This document shows positions 35,510-47,425 of a DNA stretch of 64,000 nucleotides, piece after piece; the first letter of the stretch is position 1, and each line of letters starts with the position of its first letter. The position numbers and the translations under genes are program-made. The notes beneath the pieces are model-generated. The model did not search any database and was not told the origin of the DNA. It saw only the letters and a program-made list of their open reading frames with translations. Source of the DNA: Chimonanthus salicifolius (taxonomy: Eukaryota; Streptophyta; Magnoliopsida; Laurales; Calycanthaceae); assembly GCA_013350335.1 (NCBI GenBank), contig CM023538.1:53054769-53118768 (forward strand). The letters are read 5' to 3'.

Positions 35510-35840
35510 CAACCTAGGCTAAAATGGGTCAGATCGGGTCAATATTTATGGAACTCGACCCGAGCTATTGATCTGAAATTCTCAACGTAAATTCTAATCC
35601 GACTCAATCCGAATTCTGAACCAACCCGTATTCTGACCCGACCCGCATTCTGAACTCATTTTAGGCTAATTTTAGCCGGATTGGGTCATATCAACTTAAC
35701 TTGAAAATTCCTCAACCCGAATTCCATGTGGGTTTTTTCTTTTCAACCTGACCCGATCCGCTTCCCCTACTCGTATGACCCAATTAGCATAATTTCTCGT
35801 ATCAGATCAAAATCCGACCTAAGTTTCACCCAACAACCGC
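35510..35840. mobile_element. CCCGACCC-rich MITE
   Basis: Contains GGGTCAGATCGGGTC, repeated AACCCGA/CCGACCCG runs and the family core GAACTCATTTTAGGCTAATT, which also occurs in the copies at 1778 and 9067. Confidence 0.6.
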
Positions 35841-35847
35841 CCATTGA

Positions 35848-36215
35848 TTTTTACAATGTATCTTATTTGTTTCGCTATGGAACAAAAAGGGGAGGATTCT
35901 AATCCCCTTCATGCTAGTATTTGCATTTGTTATTCGATCCAATCCTTTCATTCATAGACCTATTTACTCAATCACTTTTGTTGAGTATCTCCAATCAAGG
36001 AAGAAAATCAATTTTGAAAGAACTTATTGTGAGCCTCTTTCAAACATTAATCGATTTAATTTAAAAGGGAAAAACTTGAATCAATATCTCAAGTCGAATT
36101 CACACATCGATTTGATTTACATTCCATATTTTAAGAAATATTTACCATCATAAAAGAGAAAAAAACCGAATCTTTGTCTAAGGAGGAGATAGCACTTTTC
36201 CATCTCTCTCTCAAA
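35848..36215 (+). pseudogene. ycf2: Chloroplast ycf2 fragment in nuclear DNA (NUPT), decayed
   Basis: A plus-strand frame (35911-36150) contains RSNPFIHRPIY, FERTYCEPLS, KGKNLNQYL and YFKKYLPS. These follow the order of a segment of plastid ycf2 (FERTYCEPLSDMN, EGKNLHQYLN, SEKYLPSEKRKK in functional copies, recalled). The frame ends in a stop right after KYLPS, and many changes from the plastid form show it is an old nuclear transfer, not a working gene. No flanking plastid genes are visible. Confidence 0.75.
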
Positions 36216-37309
36216 ATTAAAAAATAAAAAAAATTTCAAATTAAAAAACTGCTGCTGTATAGATCCATTCCCTCGTGATTTGGGTGATGCGAAGTCATGA
36301 TGAAGGACAGCTGGGCGGGTCAGAAAGTCCAAAAGGCGTCTCGATCCAAGACCAGATCCATTCAAATGCCCAACATCCTTGAATCCTCGGACCGGCCCGA
36401 CCTCTCTTTGCCAGAAGGAGACAAAGTTGGATTGCTGACCAAAAGTCATATCCTGCACTTGGGGTTCACCTGAATCCTTGCTCCCCTCACCCAAAGACTT
36501 ACCTCCCATCCCATCATAAATGATTAGTGTATTAAAAAACAAATGACGGGGTTTTCTTACAATATATTGAAATATTTTGTATTTTTTAAGAATCATGTCT
36601 GTATTTGGAAAGAAGATATTTTAACTCGACTAATCTTTGAGATATAAAATATTTTATAATTTTCTTAATACATTATGAGTATATTAATTTTCAGTATATT
36701 ATCGAAGAACTCAATATTTCATGAATTTTACATATTACCTCTTAATGTCTGATAAATTTTAACTGATTTGTTATTTTCGACTGCAAATTAAATTTTAGAT
36801 ACAAATAAACTTAAAAAGGCCACTATGAAATCCAAAGGTAAAAATGATAACACTAATACACAACTGAATCACAATTCTCATAACTCAATTTTAAATATGA
36901 ATATAATCCGTCATTTTATTGAAGATATCAACTCTATCAAATTAAAAAAAGAAAAAAGAAAAAAGAAAAAAGAAAAAAAAGAGAGAGAGAGAGAAAATAC
37001 GAGAGAAGGAACATCAATCCAATGCTCTCGAGAGGCACTCAACACGTACTTCTTTTTTAAATTAAATAAAGGAAAAAAGCAACGGAATAATGCAAGCACC
37101 AAAGGCAGCAAAGCCCATGGGCATTGGGTGCTGATTACTTGCATTCGATTTAGATTTTAGGGAATTCGAGAAAATAAAGAAAAAATAAATAAAGCTGGAA
37201 AAATAAAGGATAATACTTTAAAGCGTTGGCTAGTGGTTAGGGGCGAAGAGGAAAAAAAGATATCGAAAATTTTAAATATAAAATATATTTGAAAAAAGTG
37301 CTTGTTAAA
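36216..37309. other. Intergenic, nothing recognised
   Basis: A minus-strand frame (36596-36117) partly overlaps the ycf2 remnant. Its remaining part (GC-richer, about 36250-36510) has no known match. Confidence 0.45.
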
Positions 37310-37405
37310 TATTTTTTTTTTAAATCTAAAGTATTCAGACCTCTTAGAGCATCTGATTAAGTCCTTAGAGTATATGCAAACTTTTTTATCTACACACATC
37401 AGGTA
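37310..37405 (-). mobile_element. SINE-like repeat, 3' fragment
   Basis: Only the 3' body of the same SINE group is visible (minus strand: GATGTGTGTAGATAAAAAAG ... CTAAGAGGTCTGAATACTTT), with a T run on the plus strand that would be its A tail. Confidence 0.45.
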
Positions 37406-37669
37406 AAACTAGGGTTAGACAGTGAGAAATATGGTGGCAAACCGGCGAAAGACAAGGTGGCTATGGGTGTCAAGTAGACCTCGTCAGGTCAAGTGCGGTT
37501 TGATTTGAATCTTATTCCGTTTGGATTTATTCTGAATTTGAATCTATTTCATTGAATGGCTTAAGTTGGTTTAGGTACATATAGCTTCTTCAACGTTATC
37601 AAGTGAACTTTTTTAAGTATGAAATTCATACTTACATCTTTCCAACCACTCAGGGGTTTAAAAAATGCC

Positions 37670-38240
37670 TCAACTCAGATATCGGCCGATATGGCCAATA
37701 TTGGATATCGATCGATATCTCGGCCAAGATGATTCTCTCCTTTTTAAAAAAAAAAAAATATATTGACTGATTTTTTTTAATTTTATTTGAATTAAAAAAA
37801 TAAAAAACAAAAAAATAGATTTTTTTTTTAAATCTGAAAAAATACAAAATATCGGCCAATATATTGGTCGGAACCCGCACTGATTTTGAATTTTTTTTTT
37901 AATTCGGCCTATATTCAAGATATCGGCCGAATTTTGGACCGGTACAATACGGTGCTATCGACGAAATATGTTTTTTCAAGCTGATACATATCCTATCAAC
38001 CGATATGTATCGGCCTTAAAAAAACCGATACATATCGTATCCCAGGGGTACAAATATCGGCCGATTCATATCGTATCGGCCGATATGAAACGATTTTGGA
38101 GAGCCGAATATCGGCCGATATCAAAATATCTGTTGTTTTTTAAAAAAAATAGGAGGAGAGAGAAAAATATCGGCCGATAACAATATATTGGTCGATATAT
38201 AGTATCGGCCGATAACATTTTTTAAAACCCTGCCGGATCC
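37670..38240. repeat. TATCGGCCGATAT-rich repeat
   Basis: At least eight occurrences of ATCGGCCGATA-type palindromes with A/T runs between them, related to 18655-19045. It is non-coding. Confidence 0.55.
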
Positions 38241-39004
38241 GATATTATCACCTTAGCAACCATCCTATTATATTTAATCAAAGTGAGGCCCACACAAGAT
38301 ATACAATTTTAAAGACTAAAAATAAAAATAATTTAAAATTATCAAATTTTAGAGAGATTATACAACATGAATTTGTTTCTCTAAACACTACTAAAGCAAA
38401 TCTACATTAGAATGTTCAAATTTAAGAACTAAAAAAATAGTAATGTGGATGGGAGAAAAGAGACAAGTCTCTTTTGCTTTTCTAGTAATCTGGTCCAAGT
38501 GAGAAAACCCTTTTGGCCCTCATATGAAACAGTATCTTAAACAAAAAAGAAGAGATTCAAATTTGGATTTTGGAAAAAAAAAAAAATGGATGGGCTCCAC
38601 ATAGATTCCAAGCTTTGAATGATCCTTTCCTTGTACACAAATCCAAAAGCCAGCCAACACTTACTAGTCACTACTTTTCTCACTGGTCACTATCCCCTTT
38701 TCCTAACCATATAAATTTATGTCGACACCTATACTAATTAGAAAACCCTAATAGGACATAATTGAATCGCTAATTTGATTTAATTTTAATAATACATTAA
38801 TTTATTGGGCATACTAATCTTATCAAAATAAATCAAAGAATTTTATTACCTCATTCAAATAACTAAATTTATTTTAAAAAATTATCCACTTAATTATTTA
38901 AATAAAACGAATAATCATTCATCTATTTTGTTAGTTTAAATTAGGTGAGTATATCTGTTTAATAAGAATTTTTTTAAAAAAAATAAATGATCATATCAAC
39001 AATC
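38241..39004. other. Intergenic, nothing recognised
   Basis: AT-rich, with no open frames of note or repeat edges. Confidence 0.5.
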
Positions 39005-39150
39005 ATTTCTTTTTTTTAATTAACGTGTGGAAAACCGCATGATACCCAGCATAAAACTCCTACGGATGAGCTCACTACTCCTAAGGCACACCAATATTAA
39101 GCCATGGGTTCGAACTCGCAATCTCTCATTTCTTAAGACATTAGACCCCA
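39005..39150 (-). mobile_element. tRNA-derived SINE, family 1, 5'-truncated
   Basis: The minus strand carries the B-box-like GAGTTCGAACCCATGG and the family 3' body with GGTTTTCCACACGTTAATT and an A tail. The A-box part is missing or heavily changed. Confidence 0.72.
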
Positions 39151-39177
39151 CATCATTGTCCAGTGTTGCATAATTTA

Positions 39178-39430
39178 AAATGAGCCACAGAGAGCTTGTG
39201 ACTTAATTTTGTCAGCTGAGAGTCTGTATAGTAGATCATTCAAGATTAAATGATAATATTTTTTTCTAAAATAAAAATAATACTTCCTTCTCAAAGCATC
39301 TTAAAAAAAAGCAGAAAAAAAAAAAAATGAGCCACGGAGAGTTTGTGACTTAATTTTGTCAGCTGACAGTCTGTACAGTAGATCATTCAAGATTAAATGA
39401 TAATTTTTTTTCTAAAATGAAACAATAAAT
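39178..39430. repeat. Tandem duplication, about 148-bp spacing
   Basis: GTGACTTAATTTTGTCAGCT followed by CAGTAGATCATTCAAGATTA-like sequence occurs at 39178-39285 and again at 39328-39430 with few differences, separated by an A-rich stretch. Confidence 0.8.
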
Positions 39431-39559
39431 AAATATTTTAAACTTTTAGCCATGTAATAATATAAAACAATCCAAACAAATAATTGGTATCAAAAGTCTC
39501 TTGTCAAAGCTACAAATTCCATGATTTCAAGTTTAAACTTTGTCTAAGTGATTTTCAAT

Positions 39560-39765
39560 ATTTTTTTATGATTAAAGTTGTTCCAACGTCTCATCAGTAA
39601 GAGATTTTACGTGATTAATCTTTCAGGGTATTACCACACTTCTCCACAAATACATACTGGGTTCAAGGGATGAGGAGTTATCCTATAGAGAGTGGTCGAA
39701 AGGAGTTTGAACGTGAATCGAACTCAAAATCTCCCTTTATAAGAGAACCCCTCTCGATTAAATTG
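39560..39765 (-). mobile_element. SINE-like repeat, family 2 relative
   Basis: The minus strand has the B-box-like GAGTTCGATTCACGTTCAAA followed by CCACTCTCTATAGGATAACT and a body ending in CTTTAATCATAAAAAAAT. The B-box stretch and the following CACTCTCTATAG match the family 2 copy at 13575-13765. Confidence 0.55.
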
Positions 39766-39884
39766 ATTTTCAACATTTGGATGCCTTGGTTTGACAGTAG
39801 AAGGCGTTCCCAGAGAGAGAAAGTAATGAAGAGAAGAAGAAATCAGAGCATCCACCATATCAATTCCAAAGTTTAGACTGTCCC

Positions 39885-41700
39885 CGTTACCCCTCGTTAC
39901 GGTAACAAAGGGGTGAAAGTAAAATTTTGAAAATTTATCCCTCTTATCTCATTTTTCAATACCCTTTTGGAGGTTGGTATTTACATTACCCTACCCCTCA
40001 ATACCCCTTAACTTCCTCTCTTTATGAATTATATATTATAAAAATAATACAAAAAATATATTATATAATTAAAAAAATAATATATTTCAAATAATTAGCA
40101 ACTTAATTCTGTTTGAAATTTATTTTAAAAATGTGTCAATATTCTCAAAATGATGCATTTGGATGAAGGGTAAATTTTATGGGAGTTACCCTTGAATAGG
40201 AGTAACTGTAAGTAGATATAAACTGACATATTAACAATTTTATGAGAATTAACATTTTTATTAAATCTATCTAATATAAATAATAAAAATAAAACTTTAT
40301 GAAACATAATTTTCAAAATATCCTATTTTTAAGGGGGGATTCTGTCGAAATTTCGATAAGATCTCAAAACTCCAAAAAAGTTTGAAGTTCATAATAATCT
40401 CTCTCGGAGTAATTAACAATTTATTCTGTTGGAATTTTATTTTAAAAATGTGTCAACATTTTCAACATGATGCATTTATATGAGGGGTAAATTTTACAGG
40501 AGTTATCCTTGAGTAGGGGTAACTATAAGCAAGGGTAATCTAACATATTAACAATTTTATAAGAATTAATATTTTTTATTAAATCTATATAATATAAAAA
40601 TTAAAAATTAAATTTTATGAAACATAATTGTCAAAATGTCCTATTTTTAAAGGGTGATTCTGTTGAAATTTCGATAGGGTCTTAAAACCCTAAAAGAGTT
40701 TGAAGATCTCTTTCGAAATAATTAGTAATTTATTATGCTGGAAGTTTATTTTGAAAATGTGCCAACATTTTCAACATAATGCATTTGGATAAAGGGTAAA
40801 TTTTACGGGGGTAACCCTTGAATAGGGTTAATTGTAGGCAGGAATAATCTTAAATATTAACAATTTTATAAAAAATAATATTTTTTATTAAATTCATATA
40901 ATAAAACAAATAAAAATAAAATCTTATTAACATAATTGTCAAAATGTTATATTTTTAATAGATGATTATGTCGAAATTTCGATAGGGTCTCAAAACTCCG
41001 AAAGAGTTTGAGGTTCATGGTAATCTCTTTTGGAGTAATTAACAATTTATTTTATTGGAAGTTTATTTTAAAAATGTGTCAATATTTTTAACGTGATGCA
41101 TTTAGATGAGGGGTAAATTTTATGAGAGTTACCCAAAGTTACTCTTGAGTAAGAGTAACTGTAAGTAGAGGTAACCTGACATATTAACAATTTTAAAAGA
41201 ATTAATATTTTTATTAAATTCATATTAATAGAAAAATAAAAATTTATAAAAAATAAAAATTATAAATTATATTTTTTTATTAAGAGATATGTTGATGTTT
41301 TTATTTATTTATTCGAATTTAAAATAATAATATAAAAAAATTCTTTATTTATTTTTTTAATGTTAGAATGCAAGTGTTCATTTTAAATTTTAATTATTAA
41401 AAATAACTTATAAAAAATGGATAATATTATTATAAATTTTATTATTAAGATTCACTTCATAAATATTATTTAATAATTTTATTTTATAAAATTTCTCAAA
41501 AAATATTGATATATCATGTTATCTTTGCTTGTAGTTACCTAAAAAAAAAATTTACCCTTAAAGTAAGCTTTTACTTTACCACTGCAATTACCAAACAAGA
41601 TAAGGGTAATCCCAGTTTAAGAGTCACCGCCACTCAAAGGTGACTCCTACTCGGGATAACCCCTCTAAAATTTACTCCTCATCCAAACACAGCCTTAGTT
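39885..41700. mobile_element. GCGTTTGGATGAGG-family element containing a tandem array
   Basis: The right end (41540-41697) carries the family arm and the terminus CTCCTCATCCAAACACAGCC. The interior (about 40120-41260) is four head-to-tail units of about 310 bp, each with ATGCATTTGGATGAGGGGTA, AACTCCAAAAGAGTTTGA and GTCGAAATTTCGATAGGGTC. Parts of this unit also occur inverted at about 3300-3400. Confidence 0.6.
40120..41260. repeat. Tandem array, about 310-bp unit, four copies
   Basis: Units begin near 40120, 40445, 40750 and 41060, each marked by TGTCAATATT or TGTCAACATT followed by GATGCATTTGGATGAGG. The palindromic segment GAAATTTCGATAGG recurs once per unit. The copies have diverged by visible substitutions and small indels. 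Confidence 0.7.
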
Positions 41701-41867
41701 TGTGGGACCCATAATAGATGTAATATATTAAATTCACATGCAATAAAGAGAAGAAAACATTATTATCACCGTCATAGACACTAATCTTATCTTTTTGAGT
41801 TGGCCTTTTAGGCTTTACTCTTCCATTCTATCCAATAAAAAATCAAGATATATAAACCTTAACCCTA

Positions 41868-42040
41868 AGGGGTTGGCCCGACACTCAAGATACCTGCCTC
41901 ATGAAGCGGAGTTTTGAATTAAATTCACGCTCAACTCTTATGGGTCACTCCTCGTAAACTTAACCAGTGTGAAAATTGTAAGGTTTACACATACCCATGA
42001 GATTAGTCTCACCTCCAATATAGAGTTAGGATATCATATT
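41868..42040 (+). mobile_element. SINE, family 2
   Basis: Plus-strand copy with head GGTTGGCCCGACACTCAAGA, B-box-like GAGTTTTGAATTAAATTC, then TTAACCAGTGTG and GATTAGTCTCACCTCCAAT, matching the element at 13575-13765 in order and spacing. Confidence 0.68.
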
Positions 42041-42235
42041 ATAAAAAGAAAAGATATGCAAACTTTGACTAAAATAACGCAATTATGCAAAACAATTTAA
42101 ATGAATGACTGTATGTAAAATGCTACAGGTACGTACAAAAACTGTGACGGGGCAGATGATAGCCATTCCTCTTGAAGAAATGCACATTAGAAATCACCTC
42201 AGGCAAGATCTTTTTTTCACAAGTTACCCGTTCAA

Positions 42236-42485
42236 TCAGCACGTCAGCACCACTGCCATGTTTGACGAGTGCAGAAAAGCCCGAAGAGTGGCAGCATGAC
42301 GGCCAAACATAGAGCCTATTACTGCCAAACTATCCAAAGTAATGCACGCAAACAACCAAAATCCAAAAATATCAAATGAATGTTTCACCAGTGTCTCGGC
42401 ACAGAAATTGGATATGAACTTGTTCACCAAAGTCCTCTCTCTCTCTCTCTCTCCTTTTGCCTTTGTGAATTTGAATTCTAATGGA

Positions 42486-42525
<40 letters not shown>

Positions 42526-42592
42526 TAAAATAAACATCATAGTTTTCATCTACAGCAGAAACGGTCAAATTATAATTCAGATCTAAAGACAA
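42236..42592 (-). other. Unrecognised open frame with a hydrophobic segment
   Basis: 118 codons whose first third is the translated microsatellite. The rest includes FDIFGFWLFACITLDSLAVI, which could span a membrane. No family was recognised, and the GA-repeat contribution makes a real gene doubtful. Confidence 0.15.
42437..42527. repeat. (CT)n and (GA)n microsatellite pair
   Basis: A CT run near 42437-42452 is followed by a GA run near 42486-42526. The two are complementary and could form a hairpin. Confidence 0.9.
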
Positions 42593-43044
42593 TGGATAGA
42601 AATGGAGAAATCAAGGTATTGTCAAAATCCAAACCACTATCTCTGAATAAGTTCTCCAGGAGATTCTCATGCAATATTTGTTTTAGAGGAATGCTATAAT
42701 AGAACTTTCAAAATGCCATAAAAGTGAGTTTGAGATCTAGGACAATTCAACAAAGTTTTAATCCCACAAAAAGGCTATACAGCAGATATTCAGGATACAT
42801 GGAAAATGAAGAATTCCAACATTTCAGATATACCATCTTGATTTAATGAAACTGCATCCTTTCATTAAAATGGCTTCTTCCAATCTGGTGCTCCTTGCAA
42901 TTTCATCTCCACGGTGATTCTTCTGATATGTAGGGATTGAAATCATACATGGATACTTGATCAAGAATGTTGATTCAAAAACCCTTTTTGTTAAGTGAGA
43001 GAACCTCTTCAGACTAGTGGAGGGTTTGATTGCCAATGAGATCG

Positions 43045-43080
43045 GTAATGGATCATCATCATCATCATCATCATCATTAC
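43045..43080. repeat. (ATC)n trinucleotide repeat
   Basis: About nine ATC units. On the minus strand they would encode a poly-Asp run in a 105-codon frame (43141-42824) with no recognised similarity. Confidence 0.85.
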
Positions 43081-44094
43081 CATCATTGAAGCTTTCATCC
43101 CATTTATCAGGGTATTGGCTTCCTATCTTTTGGTTTTCCACTCAAAAGCTATAAAAAATAAAGTCCTCTATAACCCCACCTTCTGCGTTGTTTTCATCAT
43201 TTCTGAAGCCAATGGATGTCAAGACTTTAAGCACCACTTGGTAAGGTTCAAATGGGGTGATAATATGGAGGGGAATTGCCAAGGCAATTCATAGTAATGC
43301 AGAAGTACTCGGCAAAAATGGTTTCTCCCTCTACTCTTAAGGTAATTCCAAAATTTCCCTAAACAAGTAAAAACTCACTATTGAGGCCCAGGTTTCTCTA
43401 AGTGACTCAATTGCCAAACAGGTGACTCTTTTTCAAGCCGAATTGACACTTTACCCACTTTCATAAAGACCCTCTGTCAATTCTATGGCTGGCCTACTTT
43501 CCAGCAATTGGCCCAATAATCTGTGCATAGGAAGGCGCTTCTTTCCATGTTGATGCAGTTCCTTTACCTTCTACTACTATCGTCAGGCTGCCATTCGTAA
43601 TCTCACTTTAACAAGTTTATAAGCTTGAGTCAATGAAAACCACTGATTTATATCACAGTTAAACTCACATAACTTGAGCACAAAAAATGGAATAAATACA
43701 TTTTCTTTAAGATCCAAAAATTCTAAGGGGGTACCTAAGCTTCCCTAGCTAGGAAAACTGCCTATTAAATTTTCAACTGAGTAATACACCTTTCAATGAG
43801 ATGCATAGAAAATGAAGTGAACAGAAGATGGGTAAAATTTTACACCCATCTAATCATGGTAGCTTTAAAAGTTTGACTATAATGACTCATTGTTTTTTAT
43901 TGGTTCCATCTCACAAATCTACAAAATATTAGAGATTTGACAGGGGAGTTTCCCCAGTGGCCCCCATGTAGCCCTCAAGACATTCCACCCAACCATGTAG
44001 GCCCAACTATGATAGATTGCTAGTCTCATTGGAGAATAACTACCTCAGCCTTCTGCTCTTTACAGAAAAATATGGAATAGCAGCATTGGCACGT

Positions 44095-44175
44095 GCCAAA
44101 AGTGCCACTAGCACAATGGTTAGGCATGGCCTAGGGTCCCTTGTACAGGTCTCAAGTCTTGCCTAAACCAACAAT
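44095..44175 (+). mobile_element. Possible SINE head
   Basis: AGCACAATGGTTAGG and AGGTCTCAAGTCTTGCC, about 30 bp apart, resemble an A box and a degraded B box of a tRNA-derived SINE. No clear tail or target duplication was seen. Confidence 0.3.
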
Positions 44176-44725
44176 ATTTAACAATATTTACAGCAAAAAT
44201 AAATAAAAAATTGATCGTCACCACATATTAGTGATGATAATCAGAGACCTGTGATCAATAGGGTTTCATGAAAACCCCTGAAACAAGCTTTGTAATTAAT
44301 TACCTGATGCAGTATGCATAAATAACTTGAGGGCTGAAGAAAAATCAAATAACCTTCTTCCCTCACAATTCGTTGTCGGGGATCAGTTTAGAAAGATGTT
44401 CCCCATTTTCCATGTGCCTCATTCTATCACATCATCTCCATCAACTTGGTTCCTAAAAACACACAAAAAAGCTTATTTTATATTCCAGAATCACGTGTAT
44501 ATAAAATTTCTAATACCACATCATAAGACAGACAATCTTCATTTTTTAAGTTTAAAGATCTCTGTATAAAAGTATTAAATCAGAAACGGGCAAGAATATG
44601 TAGCTGAACAATGACCTGAAAATGATCTTTGCTTGATAAGTCTTTGCAAATTTCAGGAACAGCAGAGCTGAAAAATGAGCTTTTACCACATCTCAAGAGC
44701 AATTTGAAAGAGAAACAAATTACCA

Positions 44726-47330
44726 CTACTGCGATTCCAGGTTAGACATCCTGCTTTCCAACCTTTGAGCAGCCTCAACCATGCCTCGGCCTTTGTAAGC
44801 TTGAATCATGGTAGCAAAGGTGATGTTATCAGGCATACATTTCTTATCCTTCATTAACAATAGCATTTCCTCCATCTTTTTCACATCCCCGACCTGCCCA
44901 TAGGCACCAATGATACAGTTGAAAAATGGTGTATCTAAAACAACATCAGAATTCTTTATCTGCCTCAATATTGCATGAACCTTCTTCAGAAGCCCAGCTT
45001 TACTGTAACTATTAACAAGTGAACAGTAAGTAACAGAATTTGGCTTCATTCCTTCACTTTTCATCAACTGGAAAAAGTATTCCATTTTTTCAATATTTCC
45101 TGATTTTCCATAGGTCTCAATGATTATATTAAGAGTAACAATTGTTGGAGAGAAAAACCGCTTCTTCATGAACTTCATAACCAAACCCATTTTATCATAC
45201 ATGCCTGCTTTACCATAAGATTTGATTAAGATGTTGAATGTTGTCATATCTGGTTTAGTACCCATATGCTGAAATTCCTCAAACCAATTCTCCATTTCTT
45301 TTATCTTACCACAATTTCCACAGGCCCCAATGAAGGAGTTCATCGTGAAAGAATCAGGCAAGCATCTGTCAGTTTCAAGCATGTCTGAAAGTGTATTCTC
45401 CATCAATCTAAACATCCCTGCTTTACCATAGCCATCTATAATAGAATTATAAGTAACAGTGCTGCACTCAATTCCCAAATATGACATTTCATTGAGCACC
45501 CTGCCAATTAGATCAAATCGATGCAGCTTACAGCAACAATTGATGAGGATTGTGTAAGTGTAGACATCTGGTTTGCAATCAGAAACTGATTTCATTTCAT
45601 CAATTGTGCTAAATGCCTTTTCAAAAAGACCACTACTTCCATAAACACCGACAAGTGACGTGTAGACATCAACAGTTGGATTGAGTCCTTCAGAGAGCAT
45701 GACTTGGAAGAGTGAACTTGCCTGTTCAGGCTTCTTGCACTTTCCAAGCATTGTCAATAACTTCTTATATGTTTGACATTTTGGATCATACCAATGCTGT
45801 TTACGTAGAAGCTTAAAAATCTACAAATGAAACTAAAAGATTCAGAAAATGGAGACCAATGAAAAATTCAAAAAAAAAAAGAGGGAAGAAAAAGGATTAT
45901 TCAGTTTCAGAAGGAATATGACCAGGCATGAAATATCTAAAATGTGATGTGAAACCATTTTTCTTTTTCATGCATGTGGTACCTGTGCACATGCATGTGC
46001 GTCTGTTTTGTGAGTGCATGCATTCACCCAAGTGTGTAGGTGAGAGTATAAAGTTTATGCAAGGAGCTAATTATCCAACTAAGACAAAAACCTGGTATGA
46101 GAATACCAACTCAGATCATTTTCCACTCCAACAAGTTAAGAGAAATGTGATTTCACAAACTAGCACTTTGTAAGTTAATAATTTGAGAAGATTCTTCTGT
46201 GAAATTCTTTATGAACAATAATCCAAAGAATTCAAGAGAAATAACTTATAAACAGAGAAAGGAGGAAAGATAAAGTCAGCAAAATTTAAGAAATTGCAAA
46301 CTGCACATGAAAATGCAAGTTCAATCACCCAGAAGAGGAAATTCTCGAAACATCAATTTCCAAATGACATCTTCTACAGATGTGATGCTTAACTGCAAAT
46401 GTTGATCGACTACAAACAGACAAACTTGGTAAACAACAGAGAAATCATTGATCATCCCTTCCCCCCGCAAAAAAAAATAATACCACCACCAACAACAAAG
46501 AACTCATTGACTCATTTTATCATGAAAGAAAATTTGTTCAGAAATACCATTCAATCCAAAGAAACCAATTCATACATATGCCACTATGGATGGAAAAGGC
46601 CACAGTAAGGCCAGACTTATTTTGTGCCAAGCCTGAGCCCATAATGAACTGGGAAAGACAAGCCCAACTGATGGGAGCTTGATATACTTGGCTCAGCCTA
46701 AGCCTATTGAACCCAATGCCAACCCAACATTGATGGGAAGGCCCAAACCTGCCCATCCAATTAAAGACACCCAAACTTTGAAAGTTTACCACAGAGAGAG
46801 GGGCAAACCTCCAAGCCAACTTTCTCCAACCTTGAATCTCATGGTTGTTTTATTCGAAGGTTTAACAAAGAAACCTTTGAACAAAATCTCAAAATCAATC
46901 AATTGAAGAGGCAAATAGGGCAAGGGCATTTTCAAAGTGGAGGAAGTGAAGGATAGAGGGCATGATGGCATAAAAAATTGTGTGGCAGGCAAGTGCTGGA
47001 GAAGACTGCATTGTGGACAGAGACAGAGTCAAAGTCAAGGTCACAGGAGCAAATGACGGACTTGACGTAGTCTTAGAGATTGTGGGCCAAGGCCAGCAAA
47101 AATAGAAGTGGAGTTGGGAAGTTGGGAGCATTGGTCTAATGTTAGGGCAAAACCCGTGGAGAGTATGAAGAGGATGCTTTAAGAGGAGCTGCTGCTCAAC
47201 TATGGATTCTTTGATGGAAGAAAAGACCATGTGTAGATGAGCTACAGAGGTGAGGGTTTCAGATCAATAGATCAGAGTCAGCCACGGCAAAGATGGCCTC
47301 TACTTGTGTATTTGTGTATGTCTATCTGTG

Positions 47331-47425
<95 letters not shown>

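Larger units (their letters stand above)
42593..44725. other. Intergenic, 3' of the PPR gene
   Basis: Holds the ATC repeat and the possible SINE head at 44095. A block at about 43180-43640 is less AT-rich and may be old LINE sequence, but no motif was decisive. Confidence 0.45.

Noticed and set aside
35911..36153. Functional nuclear gene for an 80-residue protein
   Set aside because: It matches an internal piece of plastid ycf2 that stops prematurely, without promoter or splice sites.
42824..43141. Acidic protein gene with a poly-Asp run (105 codons, minus strand)
   Set aside because: The Asp run is a translated ATC microsatellite. There is no recognisable domain and no splice partners.
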